From contig NZ_CP092900.1 of assembly GCF_024172705.1 (NCBI RefSeq), forward strand, positions 434,001 to 498,000: 64,000 nucleotides of DNA, in the 5' to 3' direction. The notes beneath the pieces are model-generated. The model did no database searches, was not told the DNA's origin, and saw only the letters and a program-made list of their open reading frames with translations. A program made the translations under genes and the position numbers. The stretch is from Candidatus Comchoanobacter bicostacola (GTDB lineage: Bacteria; Pseudomonadota; Gammaproteobacteria; Comchoanobacterales; Comchoanobacteraceae). Shown here in pieces: positions 26,669 through 36,678 of this stretch. Position 1 is the stretch's first letter, and every line of letters starts with the position of its first letter.

Positions 26669-29589
26669 ATTATTAAAATAAAGACACTTGAGCTCGAGAT
26701 TGATGAGCTATTGCCAGAATTTGACATGGAGAATGCATGCAGTGCTGCATTACTCATGATTTGGCGTAATAATTTATTAGGCGATTCATTGCAAGATAGA
26801 GAATTAAGGAACCCGTTAGCCATGAGGCACAGGTTTTTGATTGTTTGGATCACTTGCCTGAGTTTAAGGCTAGGCTGCAAGAGAGCTTGAAACCAGGGTT
26901 TAAGGCTGCAGAAGATAAGGTTGCCGGCGTTCCTGTCTGTTCTGATGCGCTTGACTTGCATAAATCTATGGAAAGAGTGAGTAGTTTGCTGCAAAGTATC
27001 TTATTGCCAAGTGGTGATGTGCGCTCTAAATTATACCAGTTTGTGATGCTGGTAGAATTACTTAATAAGGCGGTGCAAAGCGCAGAGGGCCTGGTGTTAT
27101 TGCGTCAACATGTACAGGGTTCTAAAAATAAGAAAAAAGCGAATAGAAATACAAAAGAAAAAATAAAGACGTTATATGTTATTCGTAATAAAATTGTGCA
27201 CCCACGTTCCTTTGACGGGGATTTAAAAGACATCTGCTCAACTATGCTAGATATGCTGATACGTGAAGCTAATCCTATGTTAGAGCATATCAATCGCCCC
27301 TAAATACTAAGCCGCTAGATAAAGCCAGGATCGAGACAGAATATAAACGGCTTCAATCTTTATGGGTGTCGAATATAGAGTTATTAGATCAATTGAAGCC
27401 TATTGTTTCAGAATCCCTTTATGTAGAGCTGGATGAGTGTTTGCAGGTTCAGGGTGGTGGTAGCGCTACATCTATAGGTTCTCTTGAAGGCAAGAATCAG
27501 TGGCTAATAGATAATGCAGATAGGATTGAGAAAACATCAGCTGACTTTAGGGGATTGCTGGTCAGTGAGCAGATGCGTTTGCAAGGAGGCGCGCTTCTTA
27601 AGTTTAATCAATTGGTTTACCCGGTAGTTCCTGAAATTAAGCTTGACTGGCCTCTGATAAAGCATAAACGCTATGTTTCTGATTCTGAATTAAATGATTT
27701 GCTATTTGACTATCTAAGTGATGATATAATTCGTTCAAAAATAGATATTAAGAAGTTTATGCAATCAATGATAGTAGACATGATCAAGCTTTCAAAAGAA
27801 GATCAGGTTGTTTTAAAGCGGTATTTGTCTATTATTGAGTTGTTTCAATCTAAAGATACCAGTAAATGTGTGGCAAGTATTGTTAATGAGAACTTGATGC
27901 ATGATCCGGCGGTTAATGTTAATCGTCAAATAATTATTGATATCTTATCTGCCCCAAATTGTTTAGAGATTTTATCTTGGTTGGTATTAGTCGCTGAAGA
28001 TTTAAATGCAGAGGGTTATCAATTGTTTGAATACTCTCTGATGTAGTTTGTGTGGAGTGTTGATTCGGATATTGATTTTGACGCTTTATTTGCAGTTTAT
28101 GAGAAACTCACAGGTTGTGATGAGAGTGCTGCCTATATGTTGTATTGTGGTGCAATTGGCCACTCTATGTTGAGATCTTCCTATACTGCCAACTCCAAGG
28201 ATATGCCTATTAACTTTGGGCTGATAGAAGCTTTAGATAAAAAGGGACATAATTTATGTGTTTATGCAGGAGGTAGAGGGCCTGGGTCTGCAGTTGTTCG
28301 GTTACTTATAGCAGACTCTTTTTACGCAAGTGCTAACACTTCCGAATGTCGAGAAGCTTTGTATCATTTGGATCTATATCTTATGAAGGCACTTAGTGGA
28401 GAACTGGGTCCTTCTGAGACTTTAAATGCTGGCGACTGGAGGCACAGTAAATCATATGGGCTTATTCAAACCACAATGAGTGTGCCATCCTTGCAAAAAA
28501 AGCAACTGGCGAAAAAAAGAAAGTAAATGGGGGTTGTGAGATTCTACTTGATATTCCTTCAGAGTTAGCTATTTTTAGAAGACGACAGGGCGAGGGTGCC
28601 TATAAGAAGCAGCCTGTATTTTTATTGGATTTAGAGCAAAGGCGGTTTCCTTATGTGATTAGAAGAGGCGCCGAGAAGGTTGTTTTGATTAAGAATCCAC
28701 CTATGTTTTATAATCGATTTATGCTTAAGTCGTTATTTTCTGCTGGTAAGCATGCTATCACAGTATCTTTAATAACGCCTGTTGATTATATGTTATCATC
28801 ATCTTATCTTAATAACCTTGGTTTTAAGTATAAAATTAAGCTTCCAGATCATTTGTCACGGGGCTCAATCCCTTTGTATGTTTTATACTATCTGTTGATG
28901 AGCATAGAGTATGACTCTCATATCCCTAAAGACTTTTACTTGAAGTCTAGTGTAAGGTGCGCTTTGTCTTATTATTATCAGTGTATTCTAGATTTCGCAC
29001 TCAAGGAAGGTTGTGTTCTTGAGTATAATGCTCCAACAACACGTCATCAAACAATTTGGTTCCATTATTTGTATATGCAGCACGTTATGGAGTGGAGGAG
29101 TCTAATCATTGAATTGAAAGGCCAGCCAGTAACAGATGTATTGCGAGAGGTTTATCTCACAGGTTTAAGAATGTCATCTGAGTATGTACCTTTGTTAGAT
29201 TATATAGAGCTCTCTACAATTTTACGAGTCTTCAATGTTGATCAGTTGTGTCCAGATTATATAGGTTGTGTTGCAACTATTAAGCATGTAGGGGGGAAAT
29301 AGGGGCTCTGGCTCAACCAATCGTTGATGTGGTAGCTTCTGTTCGATTAAGACTGATTCAGTCTTACAAAAAAATACCCGGCGATAATAATAGATTGTTG
29401 TTTAATTGGGTTAGACAAAATATGTCACTTTGCAAAACAGTTGAGATATTGGAAGACCCTAATAGATATAGGGGTGCTCTTCTTGAGCCTATGTTAGGAG
29501 AAGAAACAGGTATTGAAGAGCTAAATGCTTTAGAAAAAGATGAGGCACAAATCTTAAGGAGTGGAGGAGGGGGCGCTGCGTCTATATGA
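26669..29589 (+). pseudogene. Broken large orphan gene with a HEPN-like N-terminal part
   Basis: Coding-like pieces of one gene of about 970 codons succeed each other in changing frames: 26669-26810, 26800-27303, 27303-28046, 28047-28526, 28502-29302 and 29296-29589. Each frame change is repaired by one extra base in a short run: near 26807 (GG), the C4 at 27297-27300, the A7 at 28495-28501 and the G6 at 29291-29296. In addition TAG at 28044-28046 interrupts an otherwise continuous frame. The first part ends in a helical region with IRNKIVHPR, the R-N-x3-H motif of HEPN RNases. The remainder is unrecognised. No ATG begins it; ATT codons at 26669 or 26672 follow AGGGTGA, so even the start is doubtful. 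It is unlikely to give a full-length product. Separate short proteins from the pieces cannot be excluded. Confidence 0.7.
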
Positions 29590-29712
29590 TGTATACTGTG
29601 TTTATATTGAAGGTTTGTACTCTGTAATAGCCGTATGGTATTGCGCCTTATCTTATCTTGACTTGTCTAGTGGCATGTTGAATAATGCGAACAAGTTATT
29701 TGAGTAAGTAGG

Positions 29713-30255
29713 GTGTCTCAAGAAGTATTGGTTTGGTTAGATTTAGAAATGACAGGGCTGTCAGAGCATGATGAAATTATTGAAGTTGCATGTATTCTGA
29801 CTGATATGGATTATAATCAGATTAGTGATGATTTTACACGCACTGTGCATGTGCCTTTAAGCAAGCTAGAAGCTATGTCAGATGTCTGTACCCAAATGCA
29901 TCAAGCATCAGGATTATGGGAAGATGTATTGAAGTCAACTAATGATATTACTCGTGTTGAAAGAGACTTAGTTACAGAGATCACTAATACAACAAGTGCT
30001 GGTACAGTACTCTATCTAGCGGGTAATTCAATACATGTAGATCGGATTTTTGTTAAAAAGCAAATGCCGCTCTTAGATAAGTTATTACACTATCGTATGC
30101 TTGATGTTACAGCAGTTGGTATGTTCTTAAAAAATGGATTTTCACTTCCCAATTATATTAAGTCTAAGAGTCATCGAGCGCTAGATGATATCAAAGAATC
30201 AATAGGTGAAGTTACTCATTACCATAAATGGGTGGTAAAAGGCCATGCTGATTAA
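29713..30255 (+). CDS. orn: Oligoribonuclease
   Basis: DEDDh 3'-5' exonuclease that finishes RNA decay by cleaving di- to pentanucleotides. WLDLEMTGLSEHDEIIEVACI contains the first D-x-E pair, GNSIHVDRIFV the second aspartate, and SHRALDDIKESI the His and last Asp. 180 residues, as in E. coli. Starts with GTG at 29713. The 3' end overlaps tsaE by 11 bases. Confidence 0.97.
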   Translation: MSQEVLVWLDLEMTGLSEHDEIIEVACILTDMDYNQISDDFTRTVHVPLSKLEAMSDVCTQMHQASGLWEDVLKSTNDITRVERDLVTEITNTTSAGTVLYLAGNSIHVDRIFVKKQMPLLDKLLHYRMLDVTAVGMFLKNGFSLPNYIKSKSHRALDDIKESIGEVTHYHKWVVKGHAD

Positions 30256-30652
30256 GTCATTAGCGGATACAGAGCGTATAGCTAAGACTGTATTCAAAAG
30301 TGCTTTAGAGCAGCCTAAGCCTTTTATCTGCTATCTAGAAGGGGATCTAGGGGTTGGTAAAACTGAGTTTGTTCGCTTAGGGCTCAAAAGTTTGGGTTAC
30401 ACAGGTAGTGTGCTCAGTCCAACTTATACTCTTTTTAATGAATATACGGTAGGTGAGGTTTCCATAGTGCACGCGGACTTTTATCGTGTAAAAGACCCTG
30501 AAGAACTCGATTATATCGGCTGGGATATAGCGCTTTCAAAGGCAAGCCTAGTGTTTATTGAGTGGCCAGAGCACGCAACCTTAAAGCCTAGCAAAGTAAT
30601 TTGTCTTGAGCTTAAAAAAGACGGAACACGTAGGCTTAAAGAGATAGACTAG
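30245..30652 (+). CDS. tsaE: tRNA threonylcarbamoyladenosine biosynthesis ATPase TsaE
   Basis: ATPase partner of TsaB/TsaD in making t6A37 in ANN-decoding tRNAs. The P-loop GDLGVGKTEFVR (near residues 34-45), SPTYTLFNEY and HADFYRVKDPEEL are family signatures. 135 residues, slightly short. Overlaps orn by 11 bases and converges on rne with a 4-base overlap. Confidence 0.95.
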   Translation: MLIKSLADTERIAKTVFKSALEQPKPFICYLEGDLGVGKTEFVRLGLKSLGYTGSVLSPTYTLFNEYTVGEVSIVHADFYRVKDPEELDYIGWDIALSKASLVFIEWPEHATLKPSKVICLELKKDGTRRLKEID

Positions 30653-32505
30653 TCGTCCATTCTATCGGGGCTATCTTGTGACTTGTTTTTATTTTCACCA
30701 TGCGGGCGCTTCCTGTTTCCTCTGCGCATATGAGCATTGCTGCGAGTTCGCTTGTTTCTGCGCTCAGATTGGTCAGAGTTTTTATGATGGTTTGAACGAT
30801 TGTTGTGCCCTTGTTTATTAGCTGAAGGACTTTTGCGTTCCTCTTTTTGCTCAGGAGTATTGCTACTCATGATTTTATCCATGATTCTCTGTAGTACACC
30901 ACCGCTTCTTGTATTTGGATGCTCTTTGTAGAGTTGATTAGGTACAAGGGGCTTGCTTTGCTGTTGCTTGCTCCACTTGGGTCTAGTGTTGTTTTGTGGC
31001 TTAACTGTTCGCTGTTGGTAGCTTCTATTACTTTCAGATACTCTTTTTATGCTATACTTTTCGTTGATTAACGCAGTAGAGGGGATTATGATTGCTTTGA
31101 TATTGAAGCGTTTTTCTAAGGTCTCAATTTGCCCCCTTTTTTCATTGAGGAGGTAACAGCCAACATCATCTGATGTGTGGATTACAAGTGTTTTACTTGC
31201 TTCAGAGGCGCAAATTTCTTCTATTTTAAATAGGATATTACTAGCTACAGAGTGTATAGACCTGGTATATCCTAGTCCGTTACAGTGGGAGCATTCTTCA
31301 TAATGTTGATCAACAATGGATGGTCCGGTTCTTTGTCTAGATAAGAGCATGCAGCCAGTCAATAATGAGATAGGTTCAAATCGTATTTTTAGTTGATCTT
31401 TTTGTATTTTTTGCGCTACAAGATCCTCAATCTTTTTCCGATTATCTTCATTAGACATGTCAATAAAGTCAACAGTAATGATGCCACCAATGTCTCTTAG
31501 AGACATTTGCCTGATGATTTCATATAGAGCTTCTGAATTAGTAGTAAATGCTGTGTCTTCAATGTTTTTTGAACCTTTAGAGCGAGCAGAGTTCACGTCA
31601 ATGACAGTCATCGCCTCTGCGTAATCAATAACAATTGAGCCTCCTGATTTGAGCTCTATTTTTCTAGCAAACAAAGACTGGATTTGTCCTTGCAGCCCGT
31701 AGTGACTGAATAAAGGTACTGTTTTAGCATTAGTATATAAGCTAATTCTTTCTTCAAATTCAGGACGTGTCTTTTGCAGGTAGTCTTTAAGTTTTATAAA
31801 TGTAGGTTCATGATCAATGACGATTGAGTCAATGTTTTTTCTTAAGCGGTCTCTGACTGATCTAATAAGCGCATCACTTTCTTCATGGATAAGTGTAGGC
31901 GTCTTAACTGTTTTTGCTGCTTCATGTACTTTATTCCAGTGATGTAAGAGGCACTCCAGATCCCAGGCAAGCTCTTCTTTGCAGCGATTAAGTCCTTCTG
32001 TTCTAACAATAATTGAAAGGCTTTCAGGGATGTTAAGCTTGGATACAATTTCTTTTGTTTTGAGGCGCTCTGCAGCATCAGCTTTTTTGGAGATGCCATT
32101 GTTTTTTTGGTTGTTGGGCATGAGCACTAAGTATGCACCAGCAAGTGATATGTATGTAGTTAATGCAGACCCTTTGTTAGGCTTTTCTTCGCGCGTTACC
32201 TGTACAAGTACGGTTTGCCCTACTTGGATTAAGTCGTGAATTGTTGAACTTTCGGTTTTTTCTGCCTGATAGCAAGAGGGCATAATTTCTTTAAATGGTA
32301 AGAACCCATGTCTTTGGCTGCCAATGTCAACAAAAACGGCATCAATGCCTTCTTGGATGCTAGATATCACTCCTAAAATGACATTCCCGCATGAGCGAGT
32401 ATGGTCGTATTGCTGTGTTTCTAGGGAAATAAGTCGTTGATTTTCAACGACTGCTATCCGCGGCTCATTCTCTTGAGTCGCGTTTATGCACATTAATTTT
32501 GTCAT
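30649..32505 (-). CDS. rne: Ribonuclease E (short C-terminal half)
   Basis: Endoribonuclease of mRNA decay and rRNA/tRNA processing. The N-terminal catalytic half is complete: MCINATQENEPRIAVVENQRL, an S1 domain (VILGVISSIQEGIDAVFVDIG), the DNase I-like core with VIDYAEAMTVIDVNSA, and the zinc-link cysteines in CSHCNGLG near residue 404. After about residue 500 comes only a 110-residue basic, Arg/Lys/Asn-rich tail; E. coli RNase E has more than 500 extra residues there as a degradosome scaffold. The divergent rluC neighbour supports RNase E over RNase G. The 209-base gap to rluC would hold the rne leader, through which E. coli rne autoregulates. Confidence 0.93.
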   Translation of the reverse strand: MTKLMCINATQENEPRIAVVENQRLISLETQQYDHTRSCGNVILGVISSIQEGIDAVFVDIGSQRHGFLPFKEIMPSCYQAEKTESSTIHDLIQVGQTVLVQVTREEKPNKGSALTTYISLAGAYLVLMPNNQKNNGISKKADAAERLKTKEIVSKLNIPESLSIIVRTEGLNRCKEELAWDLECLLHHWNKVHEAAKTVKTPTLIHEESDALIRSVRDRLRKNIDSIVIDHEPTFIKLKDYLQKTRPEFEERISLYTNAKTVPLFSHYGLQGQIQSLFARKIELKSGGSIVIDYAEAMTVIDVNSARSKGSKNIEDTAFTTNSEALYEIIRQMSLRDIGGIITVDFIDMSNEDNRKKIEDLVAQKIQKDQLKIRFEPISLLTGCMLLSRQRTGPSIVDQHYEECSHCNGLGYTRSIHSVASNILFKIEEICASEASKTLVIHTSDDVGCYLLNEKRGQIETLEKRFNIKAIIIPSTALINEKYSIKRVSESNRSYQQRTVKPQNNTRPKWSKQQQSKPLVPNQLYKEHPNTRSGGVLQRIMDKIMSSNTPEQKEERKSPSANKQGHNNRSNHHKNSDQSERRNKRTRSNAHMRRGNRKRPHGENKNKSQDSPDRMDD

Positions 32506-32714
32506 CGTTACGTAACCTAATATTTAATCAATTCTTCCTATGCCAGCCATGTCGATCTTGGACTATCTGATAGATTCTTTTCAAATATCCTGTAGTTAAG
32601 GATGATATAACTTCAGTGTAGTTTTTACCTAAGCAATATATTTGCATGACTTGCATAACTAATCTACAATAACATTTATTTATATATTCTTCAAGAAAAT
32701 TTATTATAGGTTCT

Positions 32715-33602
32715 ATGGTTATGGTATTAAAAGTTATCGTTTTGGATCGTGAAGGTCAGCGGCTTGACAATTATCTTTTCAATATTTACAAGCAAACACC
32801 AAAACCTCACATTTATCGTATGGTTAGAAAGGGGCGGATTAAGGTTAATGGAAAGCGATGTAAGGATCATATGTATCATCTTAAAAAAGGTGACGAGTTG
32901 ATCATGCCTAACCCTAGCTCGGATCCTGAAAAACAACCACCTAATCAAGAGTTGTGTAAAATCATATCTTTGTCAGTTGTAGCTGAGAATGATGATTTTT
33001 GGGTTTTGAACAAACCCCCGGGTTTATCTGTTCATCAATCTAATGATGAATTACATGGTGTAGTTGAGGTTATGCGTTATTTATATCCAGATGCACATTT
33101 AGTTCATAGGATTGATAGAGGTACGTCTGGTTGTTTGGTTATTGCAAAAACTTATCAAGCGTTAGTGAGTCTCCAGAATATTTGGCGCGATAAGCAAGTA
33201 GAGAAGGTGTACTATGCAGTTGTTGAGGGCGTTCCGACCTGGACTCAGAAGTCTATTAGGCATCCACTGAAGCGATTGGTAAAGGGTGCAGCATTGGAAA
33301 AAGTTGTTGTATCAGCAAGTGGTCAAGATGCTAAGACTAATTTTATAGTGAAAAAGCGAGGGGTTGGCTGCTCATTATTAATGGCTTCAATTGAAACTGG
33401 GCGTACACATCAGATTAGGGTGCATGCGCAGTCGACAGGGTATGCAATTTGTGGAGATAAGCGCTATGGTGGTCCTGAAGCTAAGCGGTATCCACGCATG
33501 ATGCTTCATGCTTATTCTCTACGTTTTAAGTGGGCTGGTGTTGAACAGTGTTTTAGCACGCCGTTGCCAGATAGTTTTTCGGAGCTTACCTTGGACAGGT
33601 AA
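32715..33602 (+). CDS. rluC: 23S rRNA pseudouridine synthase RluC
   Basis: Converts uridines 955, 2504 and 2580 (E. coli numbering) of 23S rRNA to pseudouridine. An N-terminal S4 RNA-binding domain (LDNYLFNIYKQ...RKGRIKVNGKR) precedes the catalytic domain with HRIDRGTSGCLV (catalytic Asp near residue 133) and ETGRTHQIRVH. 295 residues. Divergent from rne as in E. coli, which favours RluC over RluD. Confidence 0.92.
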   Translation: MVMVLKVIVLDREGQRLDNYLFNIYKQTPKPHIYRMVRKGRIKVNGKRCKDHMYHLKKGDELIMPNPSSDPEKQPPNQELCKIISLSVVAENDDFWVLNKPPGLSVHQSNDELHGVVEVMRYLYPDAHLVHRIDRGTSGCLVIAKTYQALVSLQNIWRDKQVEKVYYAVVEGVPTWTQKSIRHPLKRLVKGAALEKVVVSASGQDAKTNFIVKKRGVGCSLLMASIETGRTHQIRVHAQSTGYAICGDKRYGGPEAKRYPRMMLHAYSLRFKWAGVEQCFSTPLPDSFSELTLDR

Positions 33603-33748
33603 GCTGAATTTGACAATAATCGAGTCTTAGGTTACGATTGCACCTGTATTTGTAGTTTATTTAAGTGCAAAAGACGGGTACAAGATAGTGCCAATAGGTT
33701 TGATACAATAATTAAAATGTAATTCAATTTTAAAACAGGGATAGTTAT

Positions 33749-35017
33749 ATGCAAGGAATAAGAGGTAAGGTTGATTATAGTGTAGCAGCATGGTTGATTG
33801 TGGCAGTGAGTGCAATTTTTTACTCATATGACGTGTTGCTTCGTGTGGCGCCAAGTGTTATGACATCAGAATTGATGGACCACTATTCAATCAATGCATA
33901 TGCATTAAGTGGTGTGACAGCAATGTACTTTTATATTTATGCGCCCATGCAGATGCCAGTAGGTTTCTTGATGGATCGTTATGGTCCTAAGCAGTTGCTC
34001 ACTATGTCGGGTCTTATATGTTCTGTGGGTATTTATCTCTTCTCCATGACAAACGTAGTTTGGGTTGCGATGTTAAGTCGTGTTTTGATTGGTTTTGGTT
34101 CTTCGTTTGCATTTGTAGGTGTGTTGAAGCTTGCAAGTTTACTACTTCCTTCCAGTTATTTTGCGTTTGTTTCAGGATCTACGATGGCTTTAGGTATGCT
34201 GGGTGCAACGCTAGGTGACCATGTTTTGGCGTATTTCAAGTCCAGCGTGGGGTGGCGTAATGTATGTATTGGTGCTTCAGGTATTGGTTTGGTGTTGACC
34301 TTTCTAATGTTGATTAGCATTCCATCGCGATCCCGTATGAGTGAAGGCCTGGATGTGACATCCTCATTTGACCAAATAAGAAGAGATTTGATGAGTGTTG
34401 CTAAGTCGCGAATAATATGGATTTATGCATTGGTAGGGTGTTTGACTTATACGCCACTGATCTTGTTCGCAGAGCTATTTGGTATTGATTTTATTCAGGT
34501 AAAGTTTGCGTGTACTCATGTTGATGCTGCAAAACTTAACTCGCTTATTTTTATGGGGTGGTTAATTGGTGGGCCGCTCGTATGCATGTTATCTGATTTC
34601 TTTAAAAGTAGAAAGCTGCCCTTGTTGGTTGGAACGATAGGTTCGTTGGTGTGTAGTTGGTTGATTATATACGTGAATGTCCCTATAGTATTTTTGCCCT
34701 TTTTGCTCTTGCTATTTGGCGTTTTGAATAGTGTTCAAGTCATTGTTTTTCCGGTAGCAAAAGATTTGAGTGCAGCGAGTACAACAGCATCTGCTGTTGC
34801 GCTGATGAATATGGTTTGTATGCTTTCAGGAATGATGCAAACCTTGGTAGGGCGTTTGCTAGAGTATACCCATTTTGTTTTGGAACGTAATTCAGGTGTT
34901 TCTGCGTTCACCGTTGTAGACTATCAAATATCATATCTTACAATTCCTATCTTTTTGTTTATTGCTGTGTTACTATTAATCAGCGTTAAGGATAGTTACA
35001 AAGAAGATGAATTTTAA
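33749..35017 (+). CDS. MFS transporter
   Basis: Inner-membrane major facilitator with about 12 hydrophobic segments in 422 residues. The loop 2-3 motif reads GFLMDRYGPKQLL, matching the MFS G-x-h-x-D-R-x-G-x-R pattern. The opening segment FYSYDVLLRVAPSVMTSELM resembles a subgroup widespread in Legionella and Coxiella, whose substrates include amino acids and nucleosides; the substrate here is unknown. Overlaps the following lipoprotein gene by 11 bases. Confidence 0.85.
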   Translation: MQGIRGKVDYSVAAWLIVAVSAIFYSYDVLLRVAPSVMTSELMDHYSINAYALSGVTAMYFYIYAPMQMPVGFLMDRYGPKQLLTMSGLICSVGIYLFSMTNVVWVAMLSRVLIGFGSSFAFVGVLKLASLLLPSSYFAFVSGSTMALGMLGATLGDHVLAYFKSSVGWRNVCIGASGIGLVLTFLMLISIPSRSRMSEGLDVTSSFDQIRRDLMSVAKSRIIWIYALVGCLTYTPLILFAELFGIDFIQVKFACTHVDAAKLNSLIFMGWLIGGPLVCMLSDFFKSRKLPLLVGTIGSLVCSWLIIYVNVPIVFLPFLLLLFGVLNSVQVIVFPVAKDLSAASTTASAVALMNMVCMLSGMMQTLVGRLLEYTHFVLERNSGVSAFTVVDYQISYLTIPIFLFIAVLLLISVKDSYKEDEF

Positions 35018-35582
35018 TATATTATTCACATTGTGTAGTGTGTTAATTTTATCAGGATGTTCAGATCGTCAGTTTCAAGCAAATGTTTATGAAAATGATA
35101 TTTGTCGAGTGATTCATGCAAATCCTGGGTGGGCTGAAAAGTTAAAACAGGTGCAGAAGCGCTATGGAATAGAGCCTAATGTTGTTTTATCTGTAATATC
35201 CCATGAGTCGTCATTCAGATCCCATGCAAGGGCTCAGCGATCTTATTTTTGGGGGGTGATTCCATATCGTCGTGAGTCATCGTTTGGGTATGGCCAAGTT
35301 AAAGATGAAACCTGGCAATGGTATTTATCTAAAAACCCAGGTTACTTCCGATCTCGTACCAGTTTTCGAGATACTTCAGTGTTCATTGGTTGGTATTATC
35401 AACAGTATTTGAAAAAGGCACCTGAAAGCCGTGTTAGTGCATATGATTTTTATATTGCATACCGTAATGGTTTGGGGGGGTATGAGGACGAAAGCGTTAT
35501 GGATGAGTGGATGATTGGTAAATGCAGCTCCGTACAGGAGCTTTCTGATAGATACCGAACTATGTTGTTAGAGTGTATGTAG
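35007..35582 (+). CDS. Lipoprotein lytic transglycosylase, SLT domain
   Basis: 191-residue lipoprotein: the signal peptide ends in the lipobox LILSGCS (Cys18). The SLT-type domain shows VVLSVISHESSF, with the probable catalytic Glu in HESS, then SSFGYGQVKDETW and YNG-like AYRNGLGGY. It should cut peptidoglycan from the membrane face of the periplasm. It is much shorter than Slt70 or MltC and lacks extra domains. Translation is probably coupled to the MFS gene. Convergent with minE, with only 4 bases between. Confidence 0.85.
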   Translation: MNFNILFTLCSVLILSGCSDRQFQANVYENDICRVIHANPGWAEKLKQVQKRYGIEPNVVLSVISHESSFRSHARAQRSYFWGVIPYRRESSFGYGQVKDETWQWYLSKNPGYFRSRTSFRDTSVFIGWYYQQYLKKAPESRVSAYDFYIAYRNGLGGYEDESVMDEWMIGKCSSVQELSDRYRTMLLECM

Positions 35583-35586
35583 TTGT

Positions 35587-35817
35587 TTACTTATTGATTT
35601 GCTGTATTTGAGCTTCTACGACCAATCGTTTGTTATTGCTGTTTAAATCTACTGTTATGCTATCTATCTTCAAAAAGTTATTCAAGACGCCTGTTATTTC
35701 ATCCTCAATTTTCTGGAGTGTTTGATTTGATAGTAGGCTGTTTGATCCAACGATATTGTTTAGGCGGCTGCGAAGAGCATCTGCAGAGCTTGGTTTTTTA
35801 CTAAATAGTCTGAACAT
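35587..35817 (-). CDS. minE: Cell division topological specificity factor MinE
   Basis: Stimulates MinD ATPase and drives Min oscillation. A 76-residue protein with an amphipathic N-terminal membrane-targeting stretch (MFRLFSKK), a middle MinD-binding region, and the DIDSITVDLNSNNKRLVVEAQI-like dimer strand pattern near residues 50-72. The N-terminal linker is slightly shorter than in E. coli (88). Its ATG overlaps the minD stop by one base. Confidence 0.95.
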   Translation of the reverse strand: MFRLFSKKPSSADALRSRLNNIVGSNSLLSNQTLQKIEDEITGVLNNFLKIDSITVDLNSNNKRLVVEAQIQQINK

Positions 35818-36647
35818 TACGCCTCTTCTTTGCTTTTAAATCCCAAGACCCTTTGTAACAAAGACTTCTTTATTGAAGGGATGGTAACGCTAACTTTCTC
35901 CCCTAGTAGTCTACGTACAGTTTCTGCATAAGCTTTTCCTGCGTCACTTTCTGTGTTGAATATTACAGGCTCTCCTGTGTTTGATGCGTTTAGAACAGAT
36001 TTAGACTCTGGTATGATGCCAATGAGGTCAATAGCAAGTATCTCTTGTATATCATCATGGGAGATCATGTCTTTAGTTGCAACACGTTGAGCATCATAGC
36101 GTGTTATCAGCAAGTGCTCTGTTATTTCCTGGTTTTTCATAGCTCTTAAGGTTTTGCTATTTAATAAACCAAGAACGCGGTCTGAGTCTCGAATTGAGGA
36201 GATTTCAGGGTTTGTGACAATGATTGCTTGGCTTGCAAAATGCATTGCAAGCTGTGCACCTTTTTCTATGCCCGCAGGGGAATCGCAAATTATGAAGTCA
36301 AATCGTTTGGATAGTTGCTCTAAAATATTGCCTACTCCTTCTAATGACAGTGCATCTTTGTCACGAGTTTGGGATGCTGGCAGTATGTATAAATTATCTG
36401 ATCGTTTATCTTTGATGAGCGCTTGGTTTAAGTTTGCTTCACCTTGAATTACATTAACAATATCGTAAACAACGCGGCGCTCACAGCCCATGATTAAATC
36501 AACATTTCTAAGTCCTACGTCAAAGTCGATGACAACTGTTTTTTTTCCTTTCAATGCAAGACCGCCGGCTATTGCGGCACTACTGGTGGTTTTTCCTACG
36601 CCGCCCTTACCTGAGGTAATTACAATTATTTCCGTTGCATTTTTCAT
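35817..36647 (-). CDS. minD: Septum site-determining ATPase MinD
   Basis: Membrane-associated ParA-type ATPase that recruits MinC and MinE. The deviant Walker A motif SGKGGVGKTT is at residues 12-21 (signature Lys14), FDFIICDSPAGIE is Walker B, and the C-terminal amphipathic helix LLQRVLGFKSKEEA is the membrane-targeting sequence. 276 residues. The order minC-minD-minE is kept. Confidence 0.98.
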   Translation of the reverse strand: MKNATEIIVITSGKGGVGKTTSSAAIAGGLALKGKKTVVIDFDVGLRNVDLIMGCERRVVYDIVNVIQGEANLNQALIKDKRSDNLYILPASQTRDKDALSLEGVGNILEQLSKRFDFIICDSPAGIEKGAQLAMHFASQAIIVTNPEISSIRDSDRVLGLLNSKTLRAMKNQEITEHLLITRYDAQRVATKDMISHDDIQEILAIDLIGIIPESKSVLNASNTGEPVIFNTESDAGKAYAETVRRLLGEKVSVTIPSIKKSLLQRVLGFKSKEEA

Positions 36648-36678
36648 GTGTTAGAGCTCCGTGCTTTGCGAGTTTATA

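Noticed and set aside
26669-29589. Programmed frameshifting as the explanation for all frame changes in the broken gene
   Set aside because: Four separate sites plus an in-frame stop are too many, and the sequences are not standard slippery sites followed by evident stimulatory structures.
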